A DNA stretch of 27,710 nucleotides from an uncultured Sphingobium sp. (GTDB taxonomy: Bacteria; Pseudomonadota; Alphaproteobacteria; Sphingomonadales; Sphingomonadaceae): NCBI GenBank assembly GCA_946885845.1, contig CAMPHJ010000024.1, forward strand, positions 1 to 27,710. The letters are read 5' to 3'. A model generated the notes under the pieces. It made no database searches, was not told the origin of the DNA, and worked only from the letters and a program-made list of their open reading frames with translations. This document shows, piece after piece, positions 1-8,121 of this stretch. The position numbers and the translations under genes were made by a program. The first letter of the stretch is position 1; each line of letters begins with the position of its first letter.

Positions 1-53
1 AAGGGTGTCATTTCTATTCAGCAGAGGGGTGTCATTTCTATCCGGCGCTTACA
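1..53. mobile_element. Probable terminus of an IS21-family insertion sequence (partial)
   Basis: Two copies of the 15-base repeat GGGTGTCATTTCTAT lie at 3-17 and 27-41 (period 24), followed by CCGGCGCTTACA ending at 53. Read on the minus strand, the end starts TGTAAGCGCC and runs into AGAAATGACACCC repeats. IS21-family elements characteristically begin with TG, end with CA and carry several short direct repeats near each terminus. The transposase genes (istA/istB) would lie outside the window to the left, so neither the family nor a target duplication can be confirmed. A repeat-rich regulatory region of another kind is the alternative. Confidence 0.55.
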
Positions 54-111
54 CGTAAAATGATCGATAATATATATTATGTTAAATATACATGCATATC
101 GAGGCTTTGGG
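54..111. other. AT-rich spacer with perfect palindrome downstream of the permease gene
   Basis: This spacer is far more AT-rich than the rest of the window. It contains the perfect 14-base palindrome ATAATATATATTAT at 67-80. On the minus strand a longer imperfect inverted repeat begins CGATATGCATG and ends TATTATCG, then ATCATTTT. It may act as a weak terminator for the minus-strand operon that ends at 112, or be the AT-rich target next to the insertion-sequence end. Confidence 0.4.
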
Positions 112-1413
112 TCAGTCCTCCAGGATGCGGCTGTGCTTTTGGGTGTCGCGCATGCGGACGTACATGATGAGTGAAATTGCGATCATGATCGTGACGTAAA
201 TGTAGAATGCGTGCTCAATGCCCAGATGCTTGAAATATAGCGCGACAAATTCCGCGGTGCCGCCGAACAGCGTGTTGGCCAGCGCATAAGGCAGCGCTAC
301 GCCGAGCGCGCGGATATGTGCGGGAAACAGTTCCGCCTTCACCACTGCGTTGATGGAGGTATATCCCGTGACGATGATCAAACCGGCCATGACCAGGATC
401 CCGGCGACCAGCGGGTCGCGGGTTACCGCCAATGTCGCAAAGATGGGATAGGTGCAGACGACACCCGCGACGCCGAAGCCGATCATTAGCGGCTTGCGAC
501 CGACGCGGTCGGACAACATGCCCGCCAGTGGTTGCAGCGTCATGAAAATGAACAGCGTTATCCCATTGATTTGGGATGAAGTTTCACGGCTGAACCCGCT
601 GGTGTTAACTAGGAATTTCTGCATGTAGATCGAATATGCGTAGAATGCGATGGTGCCACCCGCGGTCAGCAGCATCACTGTCAGCGTTTCGCGCGGATGT
701 TTGGTGATGAGCTCAATGAAGCCCGACTTCGGTGCATTCTCCGCTTTCGCGATGGAGTAGCTTTGCGTTTCGCTAAGGCCCCGGCGGAGCCAGAAGACGA
801 CAACCGCCAGTGCGCCGCCGATCAAAAAGGGAATCCGCCATCCCCATGATTCAAGCTGCGGTTCGCTGAGCAGCGCCTGGAGAATGAGCAGGACACAGAT
901 TGCGACAAGTTGTCCGGCGATTAACGTAACATATTGAAAGCTCGAAAAGAAACCGCGCCTTTTGCGCCCTGCCATTTCCGACAGATAGGTCGCGCTGGCG
1001 CCATATTCGCCGCCGACTGACAAGCCCTGCATCAGCCGGGCCAAGACCAGCAGCAGCGGCGCGCCAATGCCGATGGTCGAATATCCCGGTATGATTGCGA
1101 TCAGCAAGGAGCCTGCGCACATCAGCGCCACCGACAGCGTCAGTCCGCTTTTGCGACCGTGGCGGTCGGCATAGACGCCCATCATCCATGCCCCGATGGG
1201 CCGCATCAGGAAGCCGACGGCGAAAATCCCCGCCGCGCCCAACAACTGGGCGGTGCGATCATCGCTAGGGAAAAAATGCGGTGCGAAATAGAGGGTGAAG
1301 GCCGCATAGGCGTACCAGTCATACCATTCGACCAGATTGCCTGCCGAACCGCCGATGATCGCCTTCATCCGTTCCCGCTGGGTCGGCGGTCGATGGGCCA
1401 GCGGTGCGGTCAT
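112..1413 (-). CDS. kgtP: MFS transporter, metabolite:H+ symporter family (KgtP-like dicarboxylate permease)
   Basis: A 433-residue inner-membrane secondary transporter with about 12 membrane helices, likely importing a dicarboxylate such as 2-oxoglutarate with protons. It matches my memory of E. coli KgtP (432 residues) along its length. Examples are GNLVEWYDWYAY at 25-36, the MFS loop motif GVYADRHGRKSG at 79-90, RLMQGLSVGGEYGASATYLS at 126-145, and a second loop motif GMLSDRVGRKPL at 298-309. The start ATG overlaps the stop of the upstream protease gene (ATGA), so it is probably translated last in that operon. It sits oddly after replication and translation genes, with insertion-sequence-like sequence 58 bases beyond its stop. 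The substrate cannot be fixed from sequence; the symbol reflects similarity only. Confidence 0.85.
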   Translation of the reverse strand: MTAPLAHRPPTQRERMKAIIGGSAGNLVEWYDWYAYAAFTLYFAPHFFPSDDRTAQLLGAAGIFAVGFLMRPIGAWMMGVYADRHGRKSGLTLSVALMCAGSLLIAIIPGYSTIGIGAPLLLVLARLMQGLSVGGEYGASATYLSEMAGRKRRGFFSSFQYVTLIAGQLVAICVLLILQALLSEPQLESWGWRIPFLIGGALAVVVFWLRRGLSETQSYSIAKAENAPKSGFIELITKHPRETLTVMLLTAGGTIAFYAYSIYMQKFLVNTSGFSRETSSQINGITLFIFMTLQPLAGMLSDRVGRKPLMIGFGVAGVVCTYPIFATLAVTRDPLVAGILVMAGLIIVTGYTSINAVVKAELFPAHIRALGVALPYALANTLFGGTAEFVALYFKHLGIEHAFYIYVTIMIAISLIMYVRMRDTQKHSRILED

Positions 1414-2051
1414 GGCGTCAACACCATCTCGCTATTCTGAACGCCCCAGCTTTTGAGGCGCGACAACATATTCATGCCGATCACGTTCACTTCCCCAAAG
1501 GCGGGCGAAACCACAATGTCCAGGTCGCTCGCCCGGATGGGGCCGATAGCGAGCGTGGAAACAGAGGCACGTTGGACGGCTATCCTGCCATTGGCGGTCA
1601 TCATGGATACGCCCGGCGCATTGAGATCGAAATTCAGTCCTGCGGCGCGCGCCGATCGCGCCGAAAGCGCCGTGATGCTGGCGCCGCTGTCGATCAGGAA
1701 CCGCGTGGGCGTGCCGTTGACGGTTCCTTCCACCCAGAAATGACCATCGGGAGCCATGGGGATGCGCAGCGCCTGCCCTTCGACCTGCGCAGTTGGCACG
1801 GAAGCGGGCGCGGAGCTTTCGCTGCGCATGGAAGATGATCCCCCTTCCCCGGCCATCTGCGCGGAGAAAAGACCCTGCTGTTCACCCAGTTTGAACAGCA
1901 TCAGCAGCACCGCGAATATGACGACCCAGAACAAAGCCATGCGCAGCAGCCCGGCCATCGGCACGCGCCGGGCAAGCAGGGCGGAACCGACCAGGACCAG
2001 CGCCAGCACATACCAGAGGCTGGACATTGCCTGATCGCCGCTCATGTCCAT
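1410..2051 (-). CDS. Membrane-anchored retropepsin-like aspartic protease (clan AA, TIGR02281-type)
   Basis: A 213-residue protein with two predicted hydrophobic helices near the N-terminus (about 11-27 and 34-55). A Ser/Ala-rich linker (about 66-90) follows, then a single retropepsin-type domain. The catalytic signature is FLIDSGAS with Asp121; the later hydrophobic-hydrophobic-Gly element is VNVIGMNML. One DSG motif implies a homodimeric active site, as in retroviral proteases. The domain probably faces the periplasm, but the topology is inferred. The start ATG shares one base with the stop of the metallo-hydrolase gene (TGATG), and its own stop overlaps the permease start, so the three are likely translationally coupled. 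Substrates of this family are largely unknown. No alternative fits the DSGAS motif better. Confidence 0.85.
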   Translation of the reverse strand: MDMSGDQAMSSLWYVLALVLVGSALLARRVPMAGLLRMALFWVVIFAVLLMLFKLGEQQGLFSAQMAGEGGSSSMRSESSAPASVPTAQVEGQALRIPMAPDGHFWVEGTVNGTPTRFLIDSGASITALSARSARAAGLNFDLNAPGVSMMTANGRIAVQRASVSTLAIGPIRASDLDIVVSPAFGEVNVIGMNMLSRLKSWGVQNSEMVLTP

Positions 2052-2842
2052 CAGCCCTGCTGCCCCTCGCCACCCAGCACTATCACCATGCCGTCATAGG
2101 CCGGCTCCACGCCGTCGGGAAGCATGTTGCACAGCGTGGCATAATCCATGCTCTGGTCCATATGGGTCAGGACCGCCCGCTGGGGCGCCAATGCGGCGAT
2201 ACCGTCCAGCGTCAGCGCCAGATGCGGATGGGTAGGATGCGGCTTTTCGCGCAACGCGTCGACCACCCAAATATCCAAACCGTCATAAAGGGCGGCCATT
2301 TCAGGGGTAAGTGCATGAAAATCAGTGGCATAGCCGACTGAATGACCATCATGACTGAAGCGAAAGCCGGTCGAATAGATTTCGCCATGCGGCTGATCGG
2401 TGCAAGCGACGTCTATGTCACCAATCCGCAGCCCGTCGGGCAGGACGCGCCCCTCTATCGTGGCATGATAGCCCTGACGTCCTTCGAACGCGTAGGCAAA
2501 GCGTTCACCGAGCAATTTGAGCGTCTGGCGGCGGGCATAGCCGGGCACGGGACTACGCCGGTGATGATAGAGCTGCCGCACATCATCTATGCCATGGCAA
2601 TGGTCGGCGTGATCATGGGTCCAGAGGATGGCATCGATGTCAACGACATCGGCGGCGAGCAGTTGCGCGCGCATGTCGGGTGACGTGTCGACCAACAGGC
2701 GCGTGGTTGGGCTTTCGACGAGTATCGATACGCGAGTGCGGCGATTTTTCGGCTCGTCGGGATCGCAGCTTCCCCAATCATTGCCGATCCGGGGGACCCC
2801 CGACGATGTGCCGCAACCCAGGATGGTGACCTTAAGCCCCAT
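2051..2842 (-). CDS. MBL-fold metallo-hydrolase, PhnP-like
   Basis: A 263-residue cytosolic metallo-beta-lactamase-fold hydrolase. It opens with the strand and loop VTILGCGTSSGVPRIG (5-20) typical of the PhnP/RNase Z-like branch and carries the metal-binding motif THDHADH at 75-81. Further likely ligands are the His in TDQPHGE, the Asp in YATDFHAL and the His in LTHMDQSMD near the C-terminus. PhnP is a phosphoribosyl cyclic phosphodiesterase, but no phosphonate genes are nearby, so that exact activity should not be assumed. The gene lies 3 bases downstream of the TatD-family gene and overlaps the protease gene by one base. A co-transcribed metG, tatD and MBL trio is, from memory, common in alphaproteobacteria, suggesting a nucleic-acid or nucleotide clean-up role. 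Confidence 0.85.
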   Translation of the reverse strand: MGLKVTILGCGTSSGVPRIGNDWGSCDPDEPKNRRTRVSILVESPTTRLLVDTSPDMRAQLLAADVVDIDAILWTHDHADHCHGIDDVRQLYHHRRSPVPGYARRQTLKLLGERFAYAFEGRQGYHATIEGRVLPDGLRIGDIDVACTDQPHGEIYSTGFRFSHDGHSVGYATDFHALTPEMAALYDGLDIWVVDALREKPHPTHPHLALTLDGIAALAPQRAVLTHMDQSMDYATLCNMLPDGVEPAYDGMVIVLGGEGQQG

Positions 2843-2845
2843 GGA

Positions 2846-3628
2846 TCAGGACGCGCCTTCGACCTTGCTGAACAGCGTGCGGAAATTGGCCGATGTCGCT
2901 TGCGCCAGTTGATCGACGGTTTCGCCGCGCAGATTGGCGAGAAAATGGGCCGTGTCAGCCACATAAGCCGGTTCACATGGCTTTCCACGGTGCGGCACGG
3001 GCGCGAGAAAGGGCGAGTCCGTTTCGATCAAAAGGCGATCGAGCGGCAGGCGAGCTGCGGTTGCCTGAAGATCCTTGGCGTTTTTGAACGTGACGATGCC
3101 AGAAATGCTGATGTAAAATCCCAGTTCCATGGCCGCGTCGGCAAAGGCTCCGCTGGCGGTGAAACAATGGATGACGCCGCTGTAGGCGCCGTGCGTCATC
3201 TCATCTCGCAGGATGGCGATCGTGTCATCCTCCGCATCGCGGGTATGGACGATCAACGGCAGGCCCGTGTCCCGTGAAGCGGCGATGTGCGACCGGAAAC
3301 TGCGCTGCTGCCGTTGCCGGTCGCTGTGGTCATAATAATAATCGAGGCCGGTTTCGCCGATCCCCACGACGCGCGGATGAGCGGCGCGTTCGATCAGCTT
3401 GGCGGTATCGACATGGGGATGTTCGTCCGCTTCATGGGGGTGAATGCCCACCGTTGCCCAGACGTCCGGCGCATTCAGTGCGGTAGCCAGAACGGCGTCC
3501 CATTCACTTTCGCGCGTGGCTATGTTCAGCATCAGGTCGACGCCCGCCGCGCGGGCGCGTTCAAGCACATTGTGCTGATCTTCGATCAAGCCTTTGTAAT
3601 TCAAGTGACAATGGCTGTCGATCAGCAT
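2846..3628 (-). CDS. tatD: TatD-family metal-dependent hydrolase (DNase)
   Basis: A 260-residue TIM-barrel amidohydrolase-fold nuclease of usual family length. Visible metal and catalytic elements are DSHCHLN with His6 and His8, IHPHEAD (62-68), GETGLDYYYD with Glu92, the His128 in IVHTRDA, the His154 in VIHCFTASG, and IETDSPFLAP with Asp204. TatD-family enzymes are 3'-5' exonucleases acting on single-stranded DNA or RNA; some members are D-aminoacyl-tRNA deacylases, which cannot be excluded. The start is 3 bases after the metG stop and the stop is 3 bases before the next start. The symbol denotes the family; paralogues such as YcfH share these motifs, and YcfH is the better E. coli match by context next to holB and tmk. 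Confidence 0.88.
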   Translation of the reverse strand: MLIDSHCHLNYKGLIEDQHNVLERARAAGVDLMLNIATRESEWDAVLATALNAPDVWATVGIHPHEADEHPHVDTAKLIERAAHPRVVGIGETGLDYYYDHSDRQRQQRSFRSHIAASRDTGLPLIVHTRDAEDDTIAILRDEMTHGAYSGVIHCFTASGAFADAAMELGFYISISGIVTFKNAKDLQATAARLPLDRLLIETDSPFLAPVPHRGKPCEPAYVADTAHFLANLRGETVDQLAQATSANFRTLFSKVEGAS

Positions 3629-3631
3629 CGG

Positions 3632-5194
3632 TCAGGCGTCCGCCTCTGTCAGTTCCAGGCGCGGGAAGAGCGGTTTGGGCGCGCTCAATATGAAGCCGTC
3701 AGCGCGCAGCCGTGCGTACCAATCCGTTCCGATGACGTCATATCCGCGCGTATCGCCATTGACGCCCATCTGGTCGAGCAGCGCCGCCGCGCTGGCCGGG
3801 ATCACCGGCTGGATCATGATGGCCAGGCTGGCGATGGCGTCATAGAGCGTCGCCAGGACAGCTTCCATCCGGGCCGGATCGGTCTTGCGCAACGCCCATG
3901 GCGCCTGCGCGTCGATATAGGCATTGCAGGCAAAAACGGCCCGCATCCATGCCTCAATCGCGACCGATGGCGCCAGGTCGGCCATGGCCTTTTCAAACGT
4001 TTCGGCAGCATCCCGGATGGCGGAGAGCAATTCGCTGTCCGCATCCTGAGCGGCAGGTTGGGGCAGGCGGCCATCCAGATTCTTTGCAATGAAGCTGAGC
4101 GTCCGTTGCGCGAGGTTGCCAAAGCTGTTGGCAAGGTCGCTGTTGGACCGGGCGACGATGGCTTCCGCGCTATAGCTGCCGTCATTGCCGAATGTGACTT
4201 CCGACAGGAGGAAATAGCGTAGTTGATCGACACCGAAGCGATCGGCCAGTTCCATTGGGTCCGCGACATTGCCGACCGACTTCGACATTTTTTCCCCACG
4301 ATTGAGGAGGAAGCCGTGTCCGAATATCTGGCGGGGCAAAGGCAGCTTTGCACTCATCAGGAACGCTGGCCAGTAAACGGCATGAAAACGCACGATATCT
4401 TTGCCGATAATGTGCGTGATGTCGCCGCCTTCCGACCAATAGCGCGCCATCCGGTCGACATCGTCGGGATAGCCGCAGCCGGTCAGATAATTGGTCAGCG
4501 CATCCACCCACACATACATGACATGGCCTTCGCTACCCGGCACTTTTACCCCCCAGTCGAAGCTGGTCCGGGATATGCTGAGGTCGCTAAGCCCGCCTTC
4601 GACGAAACGCATGATTTCATTGCGGCGGCTGTCAGGCTGGATGAAATCGGGCTGGCTATTGTAGAGATCGAGCAGTTTTTCCTGATAGTTTGACAGACGG
4701 AAGAACCAGCTTTCTTCGACCGTCCATTCCACAGGCGTTGCCTGGGGGGACAGTTTTTGACCGCCCTCTCCCTCTATCAATTCCTTTTCGTCGTAAAAGG
4801 CTTCGTCCCGGACCGAATACCAGCCTTCGTAACGGCCCAGATACAGGTCGCCATTGGCTTCCATTGCCTGCCAGATTGCCTGGCTGGCGCGATGATGGTC
4901 GGGTTCGCTGGTGCGGATGAAACGATCATAGCTGATATTCAGCCTGTCGTTCATCTGATTGAAATATCCTGACATTTCATCAGCGAGAGCGCGTGGTTCC
5001 ATGTCTCTGCCGCGTGCGGCCTGCGCCATTTTCAGGCCATGTTCGTCCGTTCCGGTCTGAAAGAAAACGTCCCGGCCCATGATCCGTTGGAAACGAGCGA
5101 TTGCGTCGGTCGCCACCACTTCATAGGCATGGCCGATATGGGGGCGGCCGTTGGGATAGCTGATGGCGGTGGTGATGGTATAGGGTCGCGACAT
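3632..5194 (-). CDS. metG: Methionine--tRNA ligase
   Basis: A 520-residue class I aminoacyl-tRNA synthetase that charges tRNA(Met), including the initiator. The HIGH signature is PHIGHAYE (HIGH at 19-22) and KMSKS is exact at 302-306. Other landmarks are FFQTGTDEHGLK (44-55), VMYVWVDALTNYLTG (225-239) and IHIIGKDI-like HIIGKDIVRFHAVYWPAF (261-278). The connective-peptide region (GWYSVRDEAFYDEKEL, 124-139) lacks the Cys zinc-knuckle of E. coli-type MetG, and there is no C-terminal EMAP-like tRNA-binding domain. It is therefore the short zinc-free form. A strong ribosome site (GGGAAGGGG) precedes the ATG. It lies 55 bases after holB and 3 bases before tatD. Confidence 0.97.
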   Translation of the reverse strand: MSRPYTITTAISYPNGRPHIGHAYEVVATDAIARFQRIMGRDVFFQTGTDEHGLKMAQAARGRDMEPRALADEMSGYFNQMNDRLNISYDRFIRTSEPDHHRASQAIWQAMEANGDLYLGRYEGWYSVRDEAFYDEKELIEGEGGQKLSPQATPVEWTVEESWFFRLSNYQEKLLDLYNSQPDFIQPDSRRNEIMRFVEGGLSDLSISRTSFDWGVKVPGSEGHVMYVWVDALTNYLTGCGYPDDVDRMARYWSEGGDITHIIGKDIVRFHAVYWPAFLMSAKLPLPRQIFGHGFLLNRGEKMSKSVGNVADPMELADRFGVDQLRYFLLSEVTFGNDGSYSAEAIVARSNSDLANSFGNLAQRTLSFIAKNLDGRLPQPAAQDADSELLSAIRDAAETFEKAMADLAPSVAIEAWMRAVFACNAYIDAQAPWALRKTDPARMEAVLATLYDAIASLAIMIQPVIPASAAALLDQMGVNGDTRGYDVIGTDWYARLRADGFILSAPKPLFPRLELTEADA

Positions 5195-5249
5195 GGCCCC
5201 TTCCCTAGCCGCTGTTCATCGCAAGGCAAAGCCCGCTTTTATCGATCGG

Positions 5250-6221
5250 TCAGGGATGGCGGGGGGACAGAGCCGCAACGTGCCCGGCGAGTTCGAAGGC
5301 CACCGATCCCGGCTCGAGCGACAGGATGATGGCCCCGCTGGCCAATTTACGGGCCGCTTCCCAATGTTCGATCGCCGCGCCCAGAGCCGGGCCGCTGCGG
5401 TGCCGGGCGGCTTCCGCGATGAAGGCAGGGACGCGTTCGAGAAAGGCCTCATAACGCGGGCGGGCGCTTTTGGTGGACAGGGCTTTGGCCAAAGCCAGGC
5501 ATTGCCGGTTGCCGGGATCGCCATCCGCACAGATGGAAGCCAAGGTGCGCTCGATTTCGGCGATGTTAAGCCCGGCGTAGCGCAGCGCCCGACCGGGGGC
5601 GCCTTCGCCTGCCTGCACCAGCGGTTCGATTTCGTCGGTTGGGATGGCAGGTTCCTGCATGCGCAGCACGGCGCGGACCGCGTCATCGCTTAGCGGATCG
5701 AAGCGCAGCGTCCGGCAGCGCGACCGGATCGTGGGTAGCAGGCGGCCGGGCGCGTGGCTGACCAGCAGGAACAGCATGCCCGGCGGCGGCTCCTCCAGAT
5801 TTTTGAGCAGGGCGTTGGCCGCTCCGCGCTCCAGATCGTCGGCGCTGTCGATCACCACGATCCGGCGCGAGGAAAAGGTCGGAGCGGACTGGATCAGCCG
5901 TTGAAGGCCGCGGACCTGATCGACGGTGATGTTGCGCGCGGTCCCGCTTTCCTTTTCCAGGCAGTATAGTTCGACATAATCGGGATGAGCGTCCGCTTCG
6001 ATCAATTTGCGGGTGGGGTTGTCCGATGGCACGGCAAGGCCGTCGCCTGGCAACGGCTGTCCAGCTGCCTCCGCCAGCAAGTGCATCGCCATGGCGCGGG
6101 CGAAGGTCGCCTTGCCGATGCCGCGCGGTCCGGCCAATATCCAGCCATGATGCATGCGCCCGCTGCGTGCGGCGGCCTGCAATATTCCGGCCTGACTGTC
6201 ATGGCCGATGATGGTTGTCAT
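5250..6221 (-). CDS. holB: DNA polymerase III subunit delta'
   Basis: A 323-residue clamp-loader subunit of the AAA+ superfamily, part of the complex that loads the beta clamp. The start ATG at 6221 is chosen because it overlaps the tmk stop (ATGA) and gives the expected N-terminus. Motifs seen are IIGHDSQ, the P-loop-like GPRGIGKA (31-38), VIDSADDLERGAANALLKNLEEPP (sensor and Walker B region) and TIRSRCRTLRF (the SRC motif). The P-loop ends GKA rather than GKT/S, in line with delta' being a non-hydrolysing subunit. I see no Cys4 zinc module. A longer frame extends upstream inside tmk but has no family support. Adjacent tmk and holB genes are widely conserved in bacteria. Confidence 0.92.
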   Translation of the reverse strand: MTTIIGHDSQAGILQAAARSGRMHHGWILAGPRGIGKATFARAMAMHLLAEAAGQPLPGDGLAVPSDNPTRKLIEADAHPDYVELYCLEKESGTARNITVDQVRGLQRLIQSAPTFSSRRIVVIDSADDLERGAANALLKNLEEPPPGMLFLLVSHAPGRLLPTIRSRCRTLRFDPLSDDAVRAVLRMQEPAIPTDEIEPLVQAGEGAPGRALRYAGLNIAEIERTLASICADGDPGNRQCLALAKALSTKSARPRYEAFLERVPAFIAEAARHRSGPALGAAIEHWEAARKLASGAIILSLEPGSVAFELAGHVAALSPRHP

Positions 6222-6844
6222 GGCAGAAGGTCTTCCAACGCTTCCATCAAACGCCCGGTGACATGGGAAGGCTCGCCAGTCGCATCGATACGGCGGACGC
6301 GATCGGACTCCTGCGCCGCGATCCGTGCAAAGCAATCCGCCACGGCCCGGTGAAAGGCCGGATCGCGCGCGCCGATGCGATCCGCCGCGTCGCCATCGCG
6401 GGCATGTGCACGACGTTCGGCTTCACCATCCGGCAGGGTCAGGAAGAATGTGCGGTCGGGTGCAAAATCGTCGCTGCCGATGCGGTGGAGCGTCAATATA
6501 TCTGCGTCGCTAAGGTCGCCCATCCCCTGATAGGCGCGGCTGCTGTCGAGGAAGCGGTCGGAAAGGACCCACGATCCTGCTTCAAGCGCGGGCCTGATGG
6601 TCTTGTCGATATGATCGGACCGGGCGGCGGCGAAGAGCAGGGCTTCGGCGCGCGGGTTCCACCGGTCCGCCTCGCCCGTCAGCAGTAGTGATCGGATGGC
6701 TTCCGCGCCGTCGCTGCCGCCGGGTTCGCGCGTTTCGACGACCTGCACCCCGCGCGCGCGCAGGGCCGTGGCAAGCGCCCTTAACTGGGTAGACTTGCCC
6801 GCGCCCTCCCCGCCTTCCAAGGTGATGAAGCGACCGCGTGTCAC
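6218..6844 (-). CDS. tmk: Thymidylate kinase (dTMP kinase)
   Basis: A 208-residue nucleotide kinase converting dTMP to dTDP in dTTP synthesis. The P-loop is LEGGEGAGKST (9-19); the thymidylate kinase signature is SDRFLDSSRAYQG (95-107), with TREPGG (38-43) before it. The lid segment contains RAHARDGDAADRIGAR. I choose the GTG at 6844, which overlaps the dacA stop as GTGA and yields the family-typical start TRGRFITLEGGEGAGKS. An upstream ATG at 6871 would add nine residues (MEWAEVLLR) lying inside dacA. Its stop overlaps the holB start. The overlaps suggest coupled translation through dacA, tmk and holB. Confidence 0.95.
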   Translation of the reverse strand: MTRGRFITLEGGEGAGKSTQLRALATALRARGVQVVETREPGGSDGAEAIRSLLLTGEADRWNPRAEALLFAAARSDHIDKTIRPALEAGSWVLSDRFLDSSRAYQGMGDLSDADILTLHRIGSDDFAPDRTFFLTLPDGEAERRAHARDGDAADRIGARDPAFHRAVADCFARIAAQESDRVRRIDATGEPSHVTGRLMEALEDLLP

Positions 6845-8004
6845 CCGAAGAAGGACTTCAGCCCATTCCACATCCGACCGAAGATGCCGGCCTCGTCCAC
6901 GGTCTCACCGGCGACCAGGGGCAGGATCTGCGGCGGGGTATCGGGGGTGGAGACGATCAACTGGGCGATCCGCTGCCCTTTGGCGATCGGGGCCTTTATG
7001 GGCCCGGTATAGACCACCTTCACCGAGATATTGGTGGAAGCCGTACGCGGCAGGGTGACGGCCATGTCCCGCGGCGCGACGAGCGGAACGCTGGTGGCGC
7101 TGCCCAACTGCACTTCGGCGGTTTCGACCGTCTGCCCCTTTTTGAACAGGGGCTGCGCCTTCCACGCTTTGAAACCCCAGTCCATGAAGCGGACGGATTC
7201 CGATATGCGACCGTTGAAGGTGGACAGACCGGCGACGACCATCACCAGCCGTCGCCCATCCTGTTCGGCTGAACCGGTGAAGCCATAGCCGGCCTCTTGC
7301 GTATGTCCGGTCTTCAGGCCGTCGGCCCCCGCGATGCGGCCCAGAATGGGGTTGCGGTTGCCCTGCTGGATGTCCTGGCCACCCATGGTCTTGCCCCAAG
7401 TGAAGGACCGGGCGGCATAGAAGCGCTTGTAGAGGTCCGGCGTTTCCTCGACCGTCGCTTCGGCAAGATTGGCCAGGTCTTCGGCGGTCACATAGGTCAC
7501 GCCTTCATCAGGCCAGCCGTTGCTGTTGCCGAAATTGCTGTTTTTCAGGCCAAGCCGTTTGGCTTCCTCGTTCATCAGGGCGACGAAAGCCTGCTCCGTT
7601 CCGGCGATCCCTTCGGCCAGCACCACGCACGCGTCATTGCCCGACAATGTGACGATGCCATGGAGGAGGTTTTCGACCGACACCTGTTCCCCGGCAGACA
7701 GGAACATGGTGGAACCTGCGGACGGACCATGCCATTTTTGCCAGGTTTCAGGGCGCACCGTGAATTTGGTATCGAGTTTCAGGTCGCCGGTCTGGATCAG
7801 GCGGAAGGCGACGTGCGCAGTCATCATCTTGGCCATGGAGGCAGGCGGAATCCGGGTCTGGCCGCCCTTGTTGTAAAGAACGGCGCCCGATGCCAGGTCC
7901 TTCATATAGGCGATAGGCGCTTCACTGGTATAAGGCGGCGCGGCGGCAGTGAGCGGTTGCGCCAGCAGCCCGATGAAAAGAATGGCGCCTACGGACTTTT
8001 TCAT
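6841..8004 (-). CDS. dacA: D-alanyl-D-alanine carboxypeptidase (PBP5/6-type, DacA-like)
   Basis: A 387-residue secreted peptidase that trims the terminal D-Ala from peptidoglycan stem pentapeptides in the periplasm. The start at 8004 follows a GAAGG ribosome site and opens a Sec signal peptide (MKKSVGAILFIGLLAQPLTA, then an AAA cleavage region). The three active-site motifs of the S11/penicillin-binding family are present: SMAK at 56-59 with nucleophile Ser56, SGN at 121-123 and KTG at 231-233. The C-terminus ends in an aromatic amphipathic stretch (GRMWNGLKSFFG), as in membrane-associated PBP5/6. Its stop overlaps the tmk start. The upstream neighbour is a lytic transglycosylase, 117 bases away, giving a small cell-wall remodelling cluster. 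Confidence 0.93.
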   Translation of the reverse strand: MKKSVGAILFIGLLAQPLTAAAPPYTSEAPIAYMKDLASGAVLYNKGGQTRIPPASMAKMMTAHVAFRLIQTGDLKLDTKFTVRPETWQKWHGPSAGSTMFLSAGEQVSVENLLHGIVTLSGNDACVVLAEGIAGTEQAFVALMNEEAKRLGLKNSNFGNSNGWPDEGVTYVTAEDLANLAEATVEETPDLYKRFYAARSFTWGKTMGGQDIQQGNRNPILGRIAGADGLKTGHTQEAGYGFTGSAEQDGRRLVMVVAGLSTFNGRISESVRFMDWGFKAWKAQPLFKKGQTVETAEVQLGSATSVPLVAPRDMAVTLPRTASTNISVKVVYTGPIKAPIAKGQRIAQLIVSTPDTPPQILPLVAGETVDEAGIFGRMWNGLKSFFG

Positions 8005-8121
8005 ATGGTCTGCCTTCGAACTATATGGATTCGGGTGGGGAAATATGCCTTCGCCAGTCATTAGTCATGACGGCAACATTCACAAGGCCCCACAAAGGAC
8101 AACGCAGCCTGCGTGGGACCG

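Noticed and set aside
3287..4222. 311-codon open frame on the plus strand opposite tatD and metG
   Set aside because: It spans the boundary of two certain minus-strand genes and has no homology-like features.
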